DNA of 64,000 bases from Chloroflexota bacterium (lineage in GTDB: Bacteria > Chloroflexota > UBA11872 > VXNJ01): assembly GCA_009840625.1 (NCBI GenBank), contig VXNJ01000001.1, positions 310,001 through 374,000 on the forward strand, written 5' to 3'. The notes below the pieces were generated by a model. The model did not search any database. It saw only the letters and a program-made list of their open reading frames with translations, and was not told the origin of the DNA. Positions 1 to 9,575 of the stretch are shown in pieces; the stretch's first letter is position 1, and each line of letters opens with the position of its first letter. The position numbers and the translations under genes were made by a program.

Positions 1-377
1 GCGGCGGCCGGAGACAACCCGCCGACGCCGGCCCCGAAGGCGACGATCGCGGCCCGCTTGGACCCGGCTTTGGCGGCTGCAGCGACCCCGGCCGCAGCGG
101 CTTCGGCGGCGGCCTCGGCGCTGAACTTGGCGGCGTCCCCGAGCCCGACGACCACGACCCGGTCGGCGGTCAATTCCGGGCCGGGGTAGAGCGTGAGGAC
201 CTGGTTGGCCCGTCCGCTCAGGTCGCCCAGCCGCGCGACCTTGGAAATCTGGCCGCCGAGCCTGGCATCAACCGCGCCGGTCGCACCCGCGGGGGCGGTC
301 ACGCCCGCGAACAGGTTCACGATGATCGTGTCGGCGTCGGTGGCGCAAATGTCGCCGGACGTAAGCAACGTCTGCAA
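1..377 (-). CDS. pepA: Leucyl aminopeptidase (M17), N-terminal part, cut by window edge
   Basis: Reading the minus strand from a TTG at 377 gives a 125-residue open frame that runs off the left edge. A purine-rich AAGAAGGA lies 7 bases upstream of that TTG, which decided the start. The sequence resembles the non-catalytic N-terminal domain of M17 leucyl aminopeptidases: a strand of the type IIVNLF near residue 17, then a segment like LTLYPGPELTADRVVVVGLG, then an alanine-rich helix. The catalytic zinc-binding C-terminal domain would lie outside the window. The family is a cytosolic hexamer that removes N-terminal residues from peptides. It is divergent from the dehydrogenase gene at 644, with 266 bases between them in which I see no clear promoter. 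Only the less conserved domain is visible, so the family call is moderate. Confidence 0.65.
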   Translation of the reverse strand, partial: MQTLLTSGDICATDADTIIVNLFAGVTAPAGATGAVDARLGGQISKVARLGDLSGRANQVLTLYPGPELTADRVVVVGLGDAAKFSAEAAAEAAAAGVAAAAKAGSKRAAIVAFGAGVGGLSPAA

Positions 378-643
378 GGCCGGGTCCTTCTTAGCAAGAT
401 GGGGCGTGGATCGCGCGCAGCCACGGCGGGCGGGCAAGGATAAAGATTCTAGGGGTGCCCGCGGCTACGACCGGTCGTCGGTCGGGCGGATCGGGTGCGC
501 CCGCGGAAGATCCGAAACGCTCAATTCAAGGCTTCCGTTCCTGCCGCCCGGCGCCCTTCCCACAATCGGTCCGCCGCGCCGCCGCCGTGCGCAAAAATGC
601 AGGCGGACAGTTTCGTTCCCAACCCGCTAGGCATCGCCCCATC

Positions 644-1660
644 ATGCCCCGAAAACTGCGTTTCGGAATCATCTCGACCTCCTATCACTATTCGCTGCGG
701 GTGCATGATCAACTGGTCGGTTCGCAAAAAGTCGAACCGGTCGCGATCGCCAGCCGCAGCCTCGATACGGCCTGCGCCTACGCCGCTGATCACGGAATTC
801 CGCGCGCCTATGGCTCCTATGAGGAGCTGCTCGCCGACCCGGAAATCGATGCGGTCTTTAATCCGCTGCCCAACTTCCTGCACGCCGAGTGGGTGATCAA
901 GGCGGCCGAGGCCGGCAAACACTCGCTCTGCGAAAAACCTATGGGCGATGACGCCGCCCAGGTGCGGGAGATGGCGGCGGCCTGCGAAAAAAACGGGGTG
1001 CTGCTCAGCGAGGCGTTCATGTTCCGGTTCGCGGCCCGCAACCGCCGCGCCCGGGAGATCATCGCCTCCGGCGAGCTCGGGCGGATCTGGACGGTGAAGG
1101 CCGGTTTCTCGTTCAACGTCCCAAGGTCGCCGCGCAACATCCGCCACTACCCCGAGATGGCCGGCGGCGCGCTGGCCGACGCCGGCTGCTACACCGTAGC
1201 GGCTGCCCGCTTCCTGCTCGGCGCGGAGCCGGTCGCGGTGCTTTCTTCGATGCACATCGACGAAGAATTCGGCGTGGACATGTCGGGCTCGGGAATCCTC
1301 GAGTTCCCCGGCGGCCCGACCGCCCTGATCTCATATTCAATGGAGGACGCCGGAAGCCAGCAAATCGAGGTGATCGGGTTCGACGGGCGGATGGTGCTGG
1401 ACCAGTTCGTGATCTCGGCCGGCGAACCGGGCACGATCAGCGTTCGCGCCAACCGGAGCGACGTCGAGCGGGTCGAGCACTTCCAGGCCGACCTGATCTA
1501 CCGGGCCGAGTTCGAGACGTTCGCCGACGCGGTGCGCGGGGAAGCCGAACTGCCGTTCGACCAGCGGGACGCGATCGCCCAGGCGCGGGTGCTGGACGCC
1601 CTGCGCGAATCGGCCCGCCTGGAACGCAAGGTGGGCCTCCCGCCGCAGCCGGGCCGCTAG
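644..1660 (+). CDS. Gfo/Idh/MocA-family NAD(P)-dependent oxidoreductase
   Basis: A 338-residue protein beginning MPRKLRFGIIST. The open frame extends 63 codons upstream, but the ATG at 644 sits directly before the Rossmann strand, where this family starts. The N-terminal nucleotide-binding fold is followed by the family hallmark EKP (in LCEKPMGDD, about residue 104), the lysine of which is catalytic in relatives, and by a C-terminal alpha/beta substrate domain containing GGALADAGCYTVAAARFLLG. Relatives oxidise sugars, cyclitols or dihydrodiols. The substrate cannot be read from sequence. It precedes a cupin and an enolase-superfamily dehydratase on the same strand, so a role in sugar or sugar-acid oxidation is likely. 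The upstream Shine-Dalgarno is weak. Confidence 0.85.
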   Translation: MPRKLRFGIISTSYHYSLRVHDQLVGSQKVEPVAIASRSLDTACAYAADHGIPRAYGSYEELLADPEIDAVFNPLPNFLHAEWVIKAAEAGKHSLCEKPMGDDAAQVREMAAACEKNGVLLSEAFMFRFAARNRRAREIIASGELGRIWTVKAGFSFNVPRSPRNIRHYPEMAGGALADAGCYTVAAARFLLGAEPVAVLSSMHIDEEFGVDMSGSGILEFPGGPTALISYSMEDAGSQQIEVIGFDGRMVLDQFVISAGEPGTISVRANRSDVERVEHFQADLIYRAEFETFADAVRGEAELPFDQRDAIAQARVLDALRESARLERKVGLPPQPGR

Positions 1661-1746
1661 GTCACATTTCGGCAATACTTCGGTGCCGAGATCATCGCGC
1701 CAACCCGAACCCGAACGTCCAATCCGATCCAGATAGGAGCTGCCCC

Positions 1747-2160
1747 ATGCGCGGCCAGATAACCCATGCTGACGAGGTCGACGGCGTCACCCGCGGCAGC
1801 GGGATCAGCACCCTGCCGTTCTTCGGCGAGTGGTCCGGCGCCAGGCAGATGTCGACCGGCATGACCGTATTCCCGCCCGGCGGCGGGGTGGTTATGCACT
1901 CGCACAACGTCGAGGAGTGCGTGACCGTGATCGAGGGCGAGGGCACCGCGGTAATCGACGGAGAGGAATTCGCCGTCCGCACCTGGTCGACCACCTGGAT
2001 CCCGGCCGGCGTCCCGCACCGCTTCTACAACAGTGGCTCCGGGCAGATGCGGATCCTCTGGGTATACGGGGATGCCGACGTTACCCGCACGGTGACCGAG
2101 ACCGGCGAGACGTTCAAGCACCTCTCGGCCAGCGACCGGCAGACCGGCAGCAAGGGATAA
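1747..2160 (+). CDS. Small cupin-domain protein
   Basis: A 137-residue single-domain cupin. Motif 1 is visible as PPGG...HSHNVEECVTVIEGEG (about residues 45-65; His, His and Glu are the expected metal ligands) and motif 2 as WIPAGVPHRF near residue 85, giving the fourth His. AGGAG lies 7 bases before the ATG. Only 9 bases separate it from the next gene, so the two are probably cotranscribed. Small cupins of this type act as sugar or sugar-acid isomerases, dioxygenases or ligand sensors. A clear paralogue of the same length lies at 14089-14502, and both carry the PFFGEW and STTWIP signatures. Function is inferred only from context. Confidence 0.85.
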   Translation: MRGQITHADEVDGVTRGSGISTLPFFGEWSGARQMSTGMTVFPPGGGVVMHSHNVEECVTVIEGEGTAVIDGEEFAVRTWSTTWIPAGVPHRFYNSGSGQMRILWVYGDADVTRTVTETGETFKHLSASDRQTGSKG

Positions 2161-2169
2161 AGACCAGGC

Positions 2170-3348
2170 ATGAAAATCATCGCCATCCGCGCCCGGACCC
2201 TGGCCGCGCCGAACAAGGAATCGCGCGCCATATTCGACCCTCCGGCGCCGGCCGCGCTGGGCGGTTCCGGGCCGTTCCGGGACGGGTCTTTCACCCTGCC
2301 CGAACCGGCCGCGCTGACCGTCGTGGAGGTCGAAACCGACGCCGGCATCACCGGGCTGGGGACGGTCGGCGGCTTCAACATCGCCGCCGATTCGATCATC
2401 AGCGGGCACCTGGCGCCGCTACTTATCGGGAAAGACCCGCTGGCGATCGAGGCCCTTTGGGACCACATGTACCACCAGACCCAGCAGTACGGCCTGCGCG
2501 GGGCGGTGATCATGGCGATGTCGGGGATCGACCTCGCCCTCTGGGACATCCTGGCCAAGGAATGCGGTCAGCCCGTCTACAACCTGATCGGCGGCAAGAG
2601 CAAGCCTAGGGTTCCGCTGTACATGAGCCTGCTGCGCAACAACGCCGGACTTGAGAACACCGTCGCCCGGGCCGCCGCCGACGCCGAGGCGGGCTTTCAG
2701 GCGATGAAGTACTTCTTCACCATGAATCCGGCGCACGGCCCCGAGGGGATGCGGCGCGAGGTGGAAGTGGTCCGCGAGATCAGGGCCGCGATCGGACCGG
2801 ACGTGCAGTTCATGGTGGATGCCCACATCCAGTGGGATCTGCCCTACGCCAAGCGCATGATCGACTCCATCGCCGAGTACGACATCGCCTGGCTGGAGGA
2901 ACCGCTCTCGCCCGACGATATCGACGGGCATCGCCGCCTGGCCGATTACAGCCCCATCCCGATTGCCGCCGGCGAGCACGCCCGCACGCGCTTTGATTAC
3001 CTGGACTTCATCAACGCCGGGGTGCACTTTCTGCAGCCGGACATAAACCGGGTCGGCGGTTACACCGAGGTCTTGAGGATCTGCGCCCTGGCCGCGACCC
3101 ATCACCGGGCGGTCTGCCCGCACCAGGGCTGGCTGCACTCCTACCACCTGATCACGGCCAAGACATGCTGCCCGATCGGGGAGTACTTCCCGGCCCGCTA
3201 CCCGCTGACCGGGAATTCATACGTCTGGGGCGCGCTGCGCAACGAACCCGAGGCCGTTAACGGCTGCATCGAACTCTCCGACGAACCGGGTTTCGGCTGG
3301 GAGCTGAACGAGGAATTTATCCGCGAGCACCAGGTCTCGTTCGGGTAA
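2170..3348 (+). CDS. Enolase-superfamily dehydratase, L-rhamnonate dehydratase-like
   Basis: A 392-residue mandelate racemase/muconate lactonizing-type protein. The N-terminal capping domain (about 1-130) contains GITGLGTVGGF, and the C-terminal barrel carries the Mg ligands: Asp in FMVDAH (about 217), Glu in WLEEPL (about 243) and Glu in AAGEHA (about 268). A His in CPHQGW (about 318) would act as catalytic base. The segment MKYFF...EGMRREVEVVREIRAAIG resembles L-rhamnonate dehydratases more than galactonate or mannonate dehydratases. The family reaction is Mg-dependent syn or anti elimination of water from an aldonate to a 2-keto-3-deoxy acid. The gene follows the cupin by 9 bases and is probably in one operon with it. 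The exact substrate is uncertain. Confidence 0.85.
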   Translation: MKIIAIRARTLAAPNKESRAIFDPPAPAALGGSGPFRDGSFTLPEPAALTVVEVETDAGITGLGTVGGFNIAADSIISGHLAPLLIGKDPLAIEALWDHMYHQTQQYGLRGAVIMAMSGIDLALWDILAKECGQPVYNLIGGKSKPRVPLYMSLLRNNAGLENTVARAAADAEAGFQAMKYFFTMNPAHGPEGMRREVEVVREIRAAIGPDVQFMVDAHIQWDLPYAKRMIDSIAEYDIAWLEEPLSPDDIDGHRRLADYSPIPIAAGEHARTRFDYLDFINAGVHFLQPDINRVGGYTEVLRICALAATHHRAVCPHQGWLHSYHLITAKTCCPIGEYFPARYPLTGNSYVWGALRNEPEAVNGCIELSDEPGFGWELNEEFIREHQVSFG

Positions 3349-3416
3349 CCAGACGGGCCGATTTGCCGAAAACACATATATTCGACTAGGCCCCGAGAAA
3401 GCTCTTAGTTGAACCC

Positions 3417-6400
3417 TTGACCGACAGTTCGGCAGCGTATTTCAAGCATCCGGCGGTCAGCGCCTGGTTCGAGTCCAAGTTCGCCGCTCCGACCGACTCC
3501 CAGGCCGCCGCCTGGCCGGCAATTGCCGCCGGCGACGACGTGCTGCTGGCGGCACCGACCGGGTCGGGCAAGACCCTGGCCGCCTTCCTTTGGGGCATAG
3601 ACGAGCTGGCCGAACAGATCCCGGCGCGGCCCGAACCCGAATCGGTGGAGATCGTCTACGTTTCCCCGCTCAAAGCGCTCTCCAACGACATCTCCCGCAA
3701 CCTGCGCCAGCCGCTCCGGGAGATGCGCGCCGGCGACCCGAACGCGATCGGGTCGATGCCCGAAATCCGGGTCGGCCTGCGCACCGGCGATACGACCCAG
3801 AAAGACCGCGAGGCGATCTACCGCCGACCGCCGCACATCCTGGTCACGACCCCGGAATCGCTGTTCCTGCTCCTCGGATCGGTGCGCGGGCGCAAGGCGC
3901 TTTCCGGCGTGCGGACCGTAATCGTCGACGAGATCCACTCGCTGGCGCGCGATCGGCGCGGCTCGCACCTGGCGCTTTCGCTGGCCAGGCTTGATGCCCT
4001 GACCGGCCGGCGGGCGCAGCGAATCGGTCTCTCGGCCACCCAGAAGCCGCTGTCGGAGATCGCCCAGTTCCTCTGCGGATACGACTCCGGCCGGCCGCGC
4101 CCCTGCCGGATCCTGGACTTCGGCCACCAGCGCCGGATTGACCTGGCGGTCGAGGTCATGGACGTCGAGCTGGGCGCGGTCGCCTCGGGCGAGTACATGG
4201 CCGCGCTCTATGCCCGCGTCGCCGACCTGGTCAACGAGCACCGCACGACGCTGGTATTCGTCAATACCCGGTCGCTTTCGGAACGGGTGGCCTTCAATCT
4301 CGCCGAGCGCCTCGGCGAGGACGTCGTCGCCAGTCATCACGGATCGCTGGCCAAGGAGCGCCGCCTGAATGTCGAACAGCGGCTCAAGGCCGGTCAATTG
4401 CGCGCCCTGGTGGCGACCGCGTCGCTCGAATTGGGAATCGACGTCGGGCACATCGACCTCGTCCTCCAGGTCGGGTCACCGCGGTCGATCGCCGCGTTCC
4501 TGCAGCGGATCGGTCGTTCCGGCCACGCGATCGACCTGATTCCCAAGGGAAGGCTCCTGCCGACTTCGCGCGACGACGTCCTGGAGTGCGCCGCAATCGT
4601 TCGCGCCGCCCGCGCCGGCATCCTGGACCGGGTCGTACTGCTGGAGCGGCCGCTGGACGTTCTGGCCCAGCACGTGGTCGCCGAATCGGCGGCCAGGTCG
4701 TGTTCGGAAGACGAGTTGTTCGCCCTGTTCCGCGACGCCGGCACTTACCAGGAACTGACCCGGTCCGAATTCGATTCGGTCCTGGAGCTTATGTCCGAGG
4801 GCCTGGGATCCGGCGGCGGACGCGGCAACCCGCTGATCCACCGCGACCAGATAAACGGAACCGTGCGCGGGCGCCGGGCGGCGCGGATGGTGGCCGCAAC
4901 CAATGCCGGAACCATCCCCGAACAGGGCGACTACCTGGTAGTCGCCGAACCCGACGAGGCCGTGGTGGGCAGCGTGAACGAGGACTTTGCCATAGAGAGC
5001 ATGGCCGGCGACATATTCATCCTGGGGACCAACTCCTGGAAGATCCTGCGGGTCGAATCCGGGCGCGTGCGGGTCGCCGACGCCCACGGGGCCCCGCCCA
5101 CGATCCCGTTCTGGCTGGGCGAGGGGCTGGGCCGCACGCCCGAGCTCTCGCATCAGGTCTCGCGGCTGCGCGGCGACCTGGCGGAGGCGCTCGATGAGGG
5201 CAACTCGGCCCGTACGAAACTGGCCGAGGACTGCGGGCTGACCGAAGCCGCGCTGGGATTGCTGCTCGACTACGTGCGCGCCACCCGCGACGGCCTGGGG
5301 CTGGTGCCCACCGATACCGACGTCGTGTTCGAGCGGTTCTTCGACGAGGCCGGCGGTATGCAGCTGGTCGTGCACGCCCCGTTCGGCCAGCGAATCACCA
5401 AGGCCTGGGGGCTGGCCCTGCGCAAGCGATTCTGCGTGCGCTTCGACTTCGAACTGCAGGCCGCCGCCAACGACAACTGCATCCTGCTTTCGCTCGGTCC
5501 CCAGCATTCCTTCCCGCTTCAGGAGTCCTTTTCCTACGTCACGTCCGACAACGCCCGACCCTCGCTCAGGCAGGCGATCCTCTACACCCCGCTTTTCCCG
5601 ACCCGCTGGCGCTGGAACGCGACCCGGGCGCTTTTCGTGCGCCGGTTCCAGAACGGGCGCCGCGTGCCGCCGCCGATCCAGCGGATGCGCGCCGACGATC
5701 TCCTGGCGGCGGTGTTCCCGGAGCAGGTAGGCTGCCAGGAAAACGTGACCGGACCGCTGGAGATCCCCGATCACGTCCTCGTGCATCAGACCGTTGAGGA
5801 CTGCCTGTTCGAGGCCCACGACGTAAAGGGCCTGGAGGAGATCATGCGCCGCATCGAGTCCGGCCAGATTCGCCTGCACGCCCGCGACGTGACCGAACCC
5901 TCGCCGATGTCGCACGAAATCATCAACGGCCGCCCGTTCACATTTCTGGACGATGCGCCGCTCGAGGAGCGCCGCTCGCGGGCGGTCCAGCTGCGCCAGG
6001 TCCTCCCGCTCGAGCAGCGCGAGTTGGGGGCGCTTGATCCGGCCGCGATCGCCCAGGTGCTCGCCGAGATCGCCCCCGACCCGCGCGATTGCGACGAACT
6101 GCACGAGCTTCTCTTCAGCCTGGTGATAGTCCGGGTTTCCGCACTGGAGCAGTGGTCGCACCTCATGGACGAGCTGGTCGCCGCCAACCGCGCGCGGAGG
6201 CTGCAGCTAGACGGCGCCGAGTTCTGGTTCGCCGCCGAATCGGCGGCCATGGTAGGGGCGCTGTTCCCGGAGGCCGGGGTCGATCTGGGCGGGATTCCCG
6301 AGCGGGCCCTGGCCGCCTTCGAGAGCCCCGACGAGGTCCGCATCCGCGCGGTGCGGGGACACTGCGAGATATGCGGACCGGTGACCCCGGCCCAGATCGC

Positions 6401-7565
6401 CGAACGAACCGGCCTGTCGGAAGTCGACGCCCAAATCGGTCTGACCCAGATCGAAGGCCTGGGTCACGTCCTGCGGGGCCAGTTCGAAGGCGACGGTCAG
6501 GCCTACTGCGACCGCCAGCTGCTGGCCCGGATTCACCGCCGCACGCGGGCGCGGCTGCGCGCCGAAATCGCCCCGGTCACCCGCCAGGACTTCCTGCGCT
6601 TCCTGATGAACTGGCAGTTCCTGGGACCGGATACGCGCTTGCAGGGGCGGGCCGGGCTGCGCCGGGCGATCTTGCGCCTGCAGGGTTACGAGGCGCCGGC
6701 GCCGGCCTGGGAAGGCGAGCTGCTTCCGGCCCGGGTCAGCGATTACGACCCCGCCCTGCTGGACGAGTTGTGCCTGGCCGGCGAGGTCACCTGGCTGCGC
6801 TTGAGCGTTCCGGGCAATGGACGGTCCGGACCGAGCCGGCGGTCGGCCACGCGAGCTACCCGTATCGCCTTGATGCCGCGGCGGCAGCTCCCGCTGCTGC
6901 TGGCGGCCGCCCGCGGGTCCGAAGACCCGCTGGACGGGTTGACCGATGGCACCCGGGAGCTCTTCGAGATCCTGCGCCAAAAAGGGGCGCTGTTTTTCGA
7001 AGACCTCATCGGGCACAGCGGGCGGTTGCCCGAGGACGTCGAGCGGCGGCTGCTCGAACTGGTCGCCGCGGGGCTCGTCAATTCCGACGGTTACGCCTCG
7101 ATCCGGGCGCTGTCCAATCGACAGCTGGCACGCCGCCTGCGTCGCGGCAACTTCGCCGGCCGGCGCCAGGGACTGCTAAACGACGCCTGGCCGCCGGGCC
7201 GCTGGGCAGCGATCCTGCCGGCGACGGCGCCGCCGGACGAGGAAGCGGTGCTGGACGGAATTGCCGAGGTGCTGCTCGAACGCTATGGAGTCGTTTTCCG
7301 CGAGCTGGCTACCCGGGAACGCTGGCGCGTTCCCTGGCGCCTGCTGCTGCGGCGGCTGCGGCTGATGGAGGCCCGGGGCACCATTCGCGGCGGACGCTTC
7401 GTGTCCGGGCTGACCGGCGAACAGTTTGCGCTTCCCGAGGCACTGGAGGCATTGCGCCGTCAGCGCAGAACCAGCCCGTCCGTCGAGTTGGCGCCGGGCG
7501 CCGACGACCCGGCGAATCTAGCCGATTACCTCGACCGCTCACCGGCGGAGCGGTACCGGTCCTGA
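3417..7565 (+). CDS. lhr: Lhr-family large ATP-dependent helicase
   Basis: A 1382-residue superfamily 2 helicase. Motif I is APTGSGKT (about 46-53), motif II DEIH (about 170-173) and motif III LSAT (about 206). The second RecA domain contains TLVFVNTRS, the GSLAKERR segment, LELGIDVG and QRIGRSGH. The winged-helix and Lhr-core region follows, then a long C-terminal extension of the type seen in bacterial Lhr proteins (E. coli Lhr is about 1540 residues). Known relatives translocate 3' to 5' on single-stranded DNA and act in repair, and the C-terminal region of some has a uracil-glycosylase activity. The start is a TTG at 3417 just before a region beginning TDSSAAYF. No better start is available without losing the N-terminal Q-motif region. 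It follows the dehydratase by 68 bases and looks unrelated to the catabolic genes. Confidence 0.93.
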   Translation: MTDSSAAYFKHPAVSAWFESKFAAPTDSQAAAWPAIAAGDDVLLAAPTGSGKTLAAFLWGIDELAEQIPARPEPESVEIVYVSPLKALSNDISRNLRQPLREMRAGDPNAIGSMPEIRVGLRTGDTTQKDREAIYRRPPHILVTTPESLFLLLGSVRGRKALSGVRTVIVDEIHSLARDRRGSHLALSLARLDALTGRRAQRIGLSATQKPLSEIAQFLCGYDSGRPRPCRILDFGHQRRIDLAVEVMDVELGAVASGEYMAALYARVADLVNEHRTTLVFVNTRSLSERVAFNLAERLGEDVVASHHGSLAKERRLNVEQRLKAGQLRALVATASLELGIDVGHIDLVLQVGSPRSIAAFLQRIGRSGHAIDLIPKGRLLPTSRDDVLECAAIVRAARAGILDRVVLLERPLDVLAQHVVAESAARSCSEDELFALFRDAGTYQELTRSEFDSVLELMSEGLGSGGGRGNPLIHRDQINGTVRGRRAARMVAATNAGTIPEQGDYLVVAEPDEAVVGSVNEDFAIESMAGDIFILGTNSWKILRVESGRVRVADAHGAPPTIPFWLGEGLGRTPELSHQVSRLRGDLAEALDEGNSARTKLAEDCGLTEAALGLLLDYVRATRDGLGLVPTDTDVVFERFFDEAGGMQLVVHAPFGQRITKAWGLALRKRFCVRFDFELQAAANDNCILLSLGPQHSFPLQESFSYVTSDNARPSLRQAILYTPLFPTRWRWNATRALFVRRFQNGRRVPPPIQRMRADDLLAAVFPEQVGCQENVTGPLEIPDHVLVHQTVEDCLFEAHDVKGLEEIMRRIESGQIRLHARDVTEPSPMSHEIINGRPFTFLDDAPLEERRSRAVQLRQVLPLEQRELGALDPAAIAQVLAEIAPDPRDCDELHELLFSLVIVRVSALEQWSHLMDELVAANRARRLQLDGAEFWFAAESAAMVGALFPEAGVDLGGIPERALAAFESPDEVRIRAVRGHCEICGPVTPAQIAERTGLSEVDAQIGLTQIEGLGHVLRGQFEGDGQAYCDRQLLARIHRRTRARLRAEIAPVTRQDFLRFLMNWQFLGPDTRLQGRAGLRRAILRLQGYEAPAPAWEGELLPARVSDYDPALLDELCLAGEVTWLRLSVPGNGRSGPSRRSATRATRIALMPRRQLPLLLAAARGSEDPLDGLTDGTRELFEILRQKGALFFEDLIGHSGRLPEDVERRLLELVAAGLVNSDGYASIRALSNRQLARRLRRGNFAGRRQGLLNDAWPPGRWAAILPATAPPDEEAVLDGIAEVLLERYGVVFRELATRERWRVPWRLLLRRLRLMEARGTIRGGRFVSGLTGEQFALPEALEALRRQRRTSPSVELAPGADDPANLADYLDRSPAERYRS

Positions 7566-7683
7566 TTTGAGCCTCGGCCGACGCGCCGGGCCCCCATCGT
7601 TTGGAAAAGTTCGCCCGGACCGCACCGGGTGCGCCAAATCACGCGGCTGAAATCGGATCCGTTGCAAAAACCTCCAAGCGGCG

Positions 7684-8352
7684 CTAAAAAACCCCGTATT
7701 TGAGGTACGCCTCACTCGGATCCATGCCAGCCAGGATCGCCCGGCGCATTTCGCTTTCGGTGGAAATCAGCTTTTCGGCGGACTCGGTCACTGCTTCCAC
7801 GGCGCCGGCCGGTATCACCACCGCGCCGTCGATGTCGGCGAGCAGGAAGTCTCCTGCGTTTATGTCTACTTCCCCGATCCTGATGGGCTCGCCAAGCGAT
7901 TCGACGACCCATCGGCCGACCACGTCGGAAGGTGTCCGGTAACGGCAAAAGACCGGAAAACGGCGGTTGACGATGAATTCCGTGTCCCGGCAACCGCCGT
8001 CCACGAAAAACCCCAAAACCCCGCGGGTCCGCAGCGCTTCGGCGGAGAGCTCGCCCATGTGCGCGATGGAGGAGTCGTTGGGCTGACAGACGACCACCGC
8101 CCCGGCCGGGGCGGCGCTGAGCAGCCTGGTCCATCCGAGTAAAGTTTCGTGGTCATCGGCCGATTGGTCGGGGCGGCCCTCGCATGGCCAGATCGGGCCC
8201 GCCAGCGCGAATCCAGAATCCAGCGGACGTATGGCGCTTGGGAGCACCGCAGGTGCCAGGCCGAGGTCGCGCATCGCATCGTAGACGGCTCCGCTGTAGC
8301 AGGACCGCAGGCGGTCCGTCAGTTCGATTTCAGGCCTTTGCGCGTCTGCCAT
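7684..8352 (-). CDS. RraA/HMG-aldolase-family protein (copy 1)
   Basis: A 222-residue protein of the family that includes RraA (an RNase E inhibitor) and class II 4-hydroxy-4-methyl-2-oxoglutarate/4-carboxy-4-hydroxy-2-oxoadipate aldolases. The Arg-Asp pair used for substrate and metal binding is visible in FVDGGCRDTEFI (about residue 123), followed by a glycine-rich strand with ADIDGAVVIP near residue 178. The start was set at 8352 because GGGAGGAA lies 7 bases upstream. An ATG 24 bases earlier has no such site. The catabolic neighbours favour an aldolase or decarboxylase role over RNase regulation. A second, divergent copy is at 14659-15378. Confidence 0.82.
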   Translation of the reverse strand: MADAQRPEIELTDRLRSCYSGAVYDAMRDLGLAPAVLPSAIRPLDSGFALAGPIWPCEGRPDQSADDHETLLGWTRLLSAAPAGAVVVCQPNDSSIAHMGELSAEALRTRGVLGFFVDGGCRDTEFIVNRRFPVFCRYRTPSDVVGRWVVESLGEPIRIGEVDINAGDFLLADIDGAVVIPAGAVEAVTESAEKLISTESEMRRAILAGMDPSEAYLKYGVF

Positions 8353-8621
8353 TGACAGCTTCCTCCCGTGGTTCACGGGAAACGAGCCGGCTCGGGCCGA
8401 ACGACGGCTCTCTCCCGCGATTGATTTTGGAGTCGCGCGCTGAATCGGAGGGCGGCCACATCGCCAGGATGCGGGTGACGCGATTGCGTTCCGATGAACG
8501 CAATCCGGGCGGAGGCGAGGGCGGGATCAGGTCGGTCCGCAGATTTGATCGACCCGGCGCCGGGTTAAATTGGCGCACGGCCGAGCGCCGCCGGATCGGG
8601 ATTTAGCGGGGACCGCGACAG

Positions 8622-9437
8622 ATGGCAGAACTTGACGGCAAGGTAGCGATCGTAACCGGTGCCGGCCGCTTGCGCAGCATCGGCCGGGGCGCGGCGGTGG
8701 GATTGGCCAGGCGCGGCTGCGCGATCGTGGCCGTCGGGACCGGTCGCGATCCAAGCACTTTCCCATCCGATGAGCAGGAGATTGGTTGGCGCGACGTGGA
8801 GAGCGTCGCCGACGAAGTCCGCGCCCTGGGGCCCCGCGCGCTGCCGCTGGTGGCCGATGTGTCGCAGCGCGATCAAGTCGAACGCCTGGTTGCAAACACG
8901 CTGGACGAATTCGGCCGGGTCGATTTCCTGATCAACAACGCCGCCGCCCCCAAGGGCGACGACCGAGTGCCGCTGGTTGAATTGACCGAGGAGCAGCTCC
9001 GCCTGGTGATGGAGGTGAAAGTCCTGGGCAGCTTCTTCTGCGCCCAGGCGGTCACCCGCGCCCTGATCGAGCAGGGCGAGGGAGGCAGCATCGTCAACGT
9101 TTCGTCGATCGCCAGCAAGCGGCCCCAGGCCAACGCCTCGGCCTATGCGGCCGCCAACGCCGCGCTCAACGCGCTGACCGCGTCGCTGGCCTGGGAGCTG
9201 GGCGCTCACAACATCACCGTCAACTCGGTGTGTCCCGGCCTTGCCGCGACCTCGCGCTGGGATTCGGACCTTGGCACCAGCCGCTGGGACGAAATGGTCG
9301 ATCGACGAGTGCCGCTTCGGCGGGCCACCGACGGCGACGAGACCGGCGAATTCATCGCTTTCCTCTGCACCAAGGCCGGGTCGTACATCAACGGCCAGGC
9401 GATTAACTTCGACGGCGGAGTCGCGACCGGGTATTGA
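8622..9437 (+). CDS. SDR-family oxidoreductase with altered active-site motif
   Basis: A 271-residue short-chain dehydrogenase/reductase. The cofactor motif is TGAGRLRSIGRG (about 12-23, with three residues inserted relative to the usual TGxxxGIG), followed by NNAA (about 104) and NVSS (about 158). The catalytic stretch reads AYAAANAALN (about 173-182). Where almost all SDRs have Tyr-x-x-x-Lys, this one has Tyr-x-x-x-Asn, encoded by AAC. The C-terminal NFDGGVATGY is the normal family ending. A GGGGA lies 9 bases before the ATG. Either the protein is an atypical SDR with a changed proton relay or it has lost dehydrogenase activity. It is divergent from the RraA gene, with 269 bases between them. 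Confidence 0.88.
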   Translation: MAELDGKVAIVTGAGRLRSIGRGAAVGLARRGCAIVAVGTGRDPSTFPSDEQEIGWRDVESVADEVRALGPRALPLVADVSQRDQVERLVANTLDEFGRVDFLINNAAAPKGDDRVPLVELTEEQLRLVMEVKVLGSFFCAQAVTRALIEQGEGGSIVNVSSIASKRPQANASAYAAANAALNALTASLAWELGAHNITVNSVCPGLAATSRWDSDLGTSRWDEMVDRRVPLRRATDGDETGEFIAFLCTKAGSYINGQAINFDGGVATGY

Positions 9438-9575
9438 ACGGTTGCACGCCGGCGAGGCCCCGTCGGGCCGGGGGCGGACCGGCGCGGATGGCAATATCGG
9501 ATTGGGCGCAAACCGCCTAGGCGGCCGATCCGAAATCGGGAAGCGCTTGGTTGAACCGCGGGAGAGGGATTGCTG

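Noticed and set aside
6089-7570. A 493-codon frame inside lhr
   Set aside because: It is Arg/Gly/Pro-rich out-of-frame reading of a GC-rich gene; the Lhr frame is continuous and carries the motifs.
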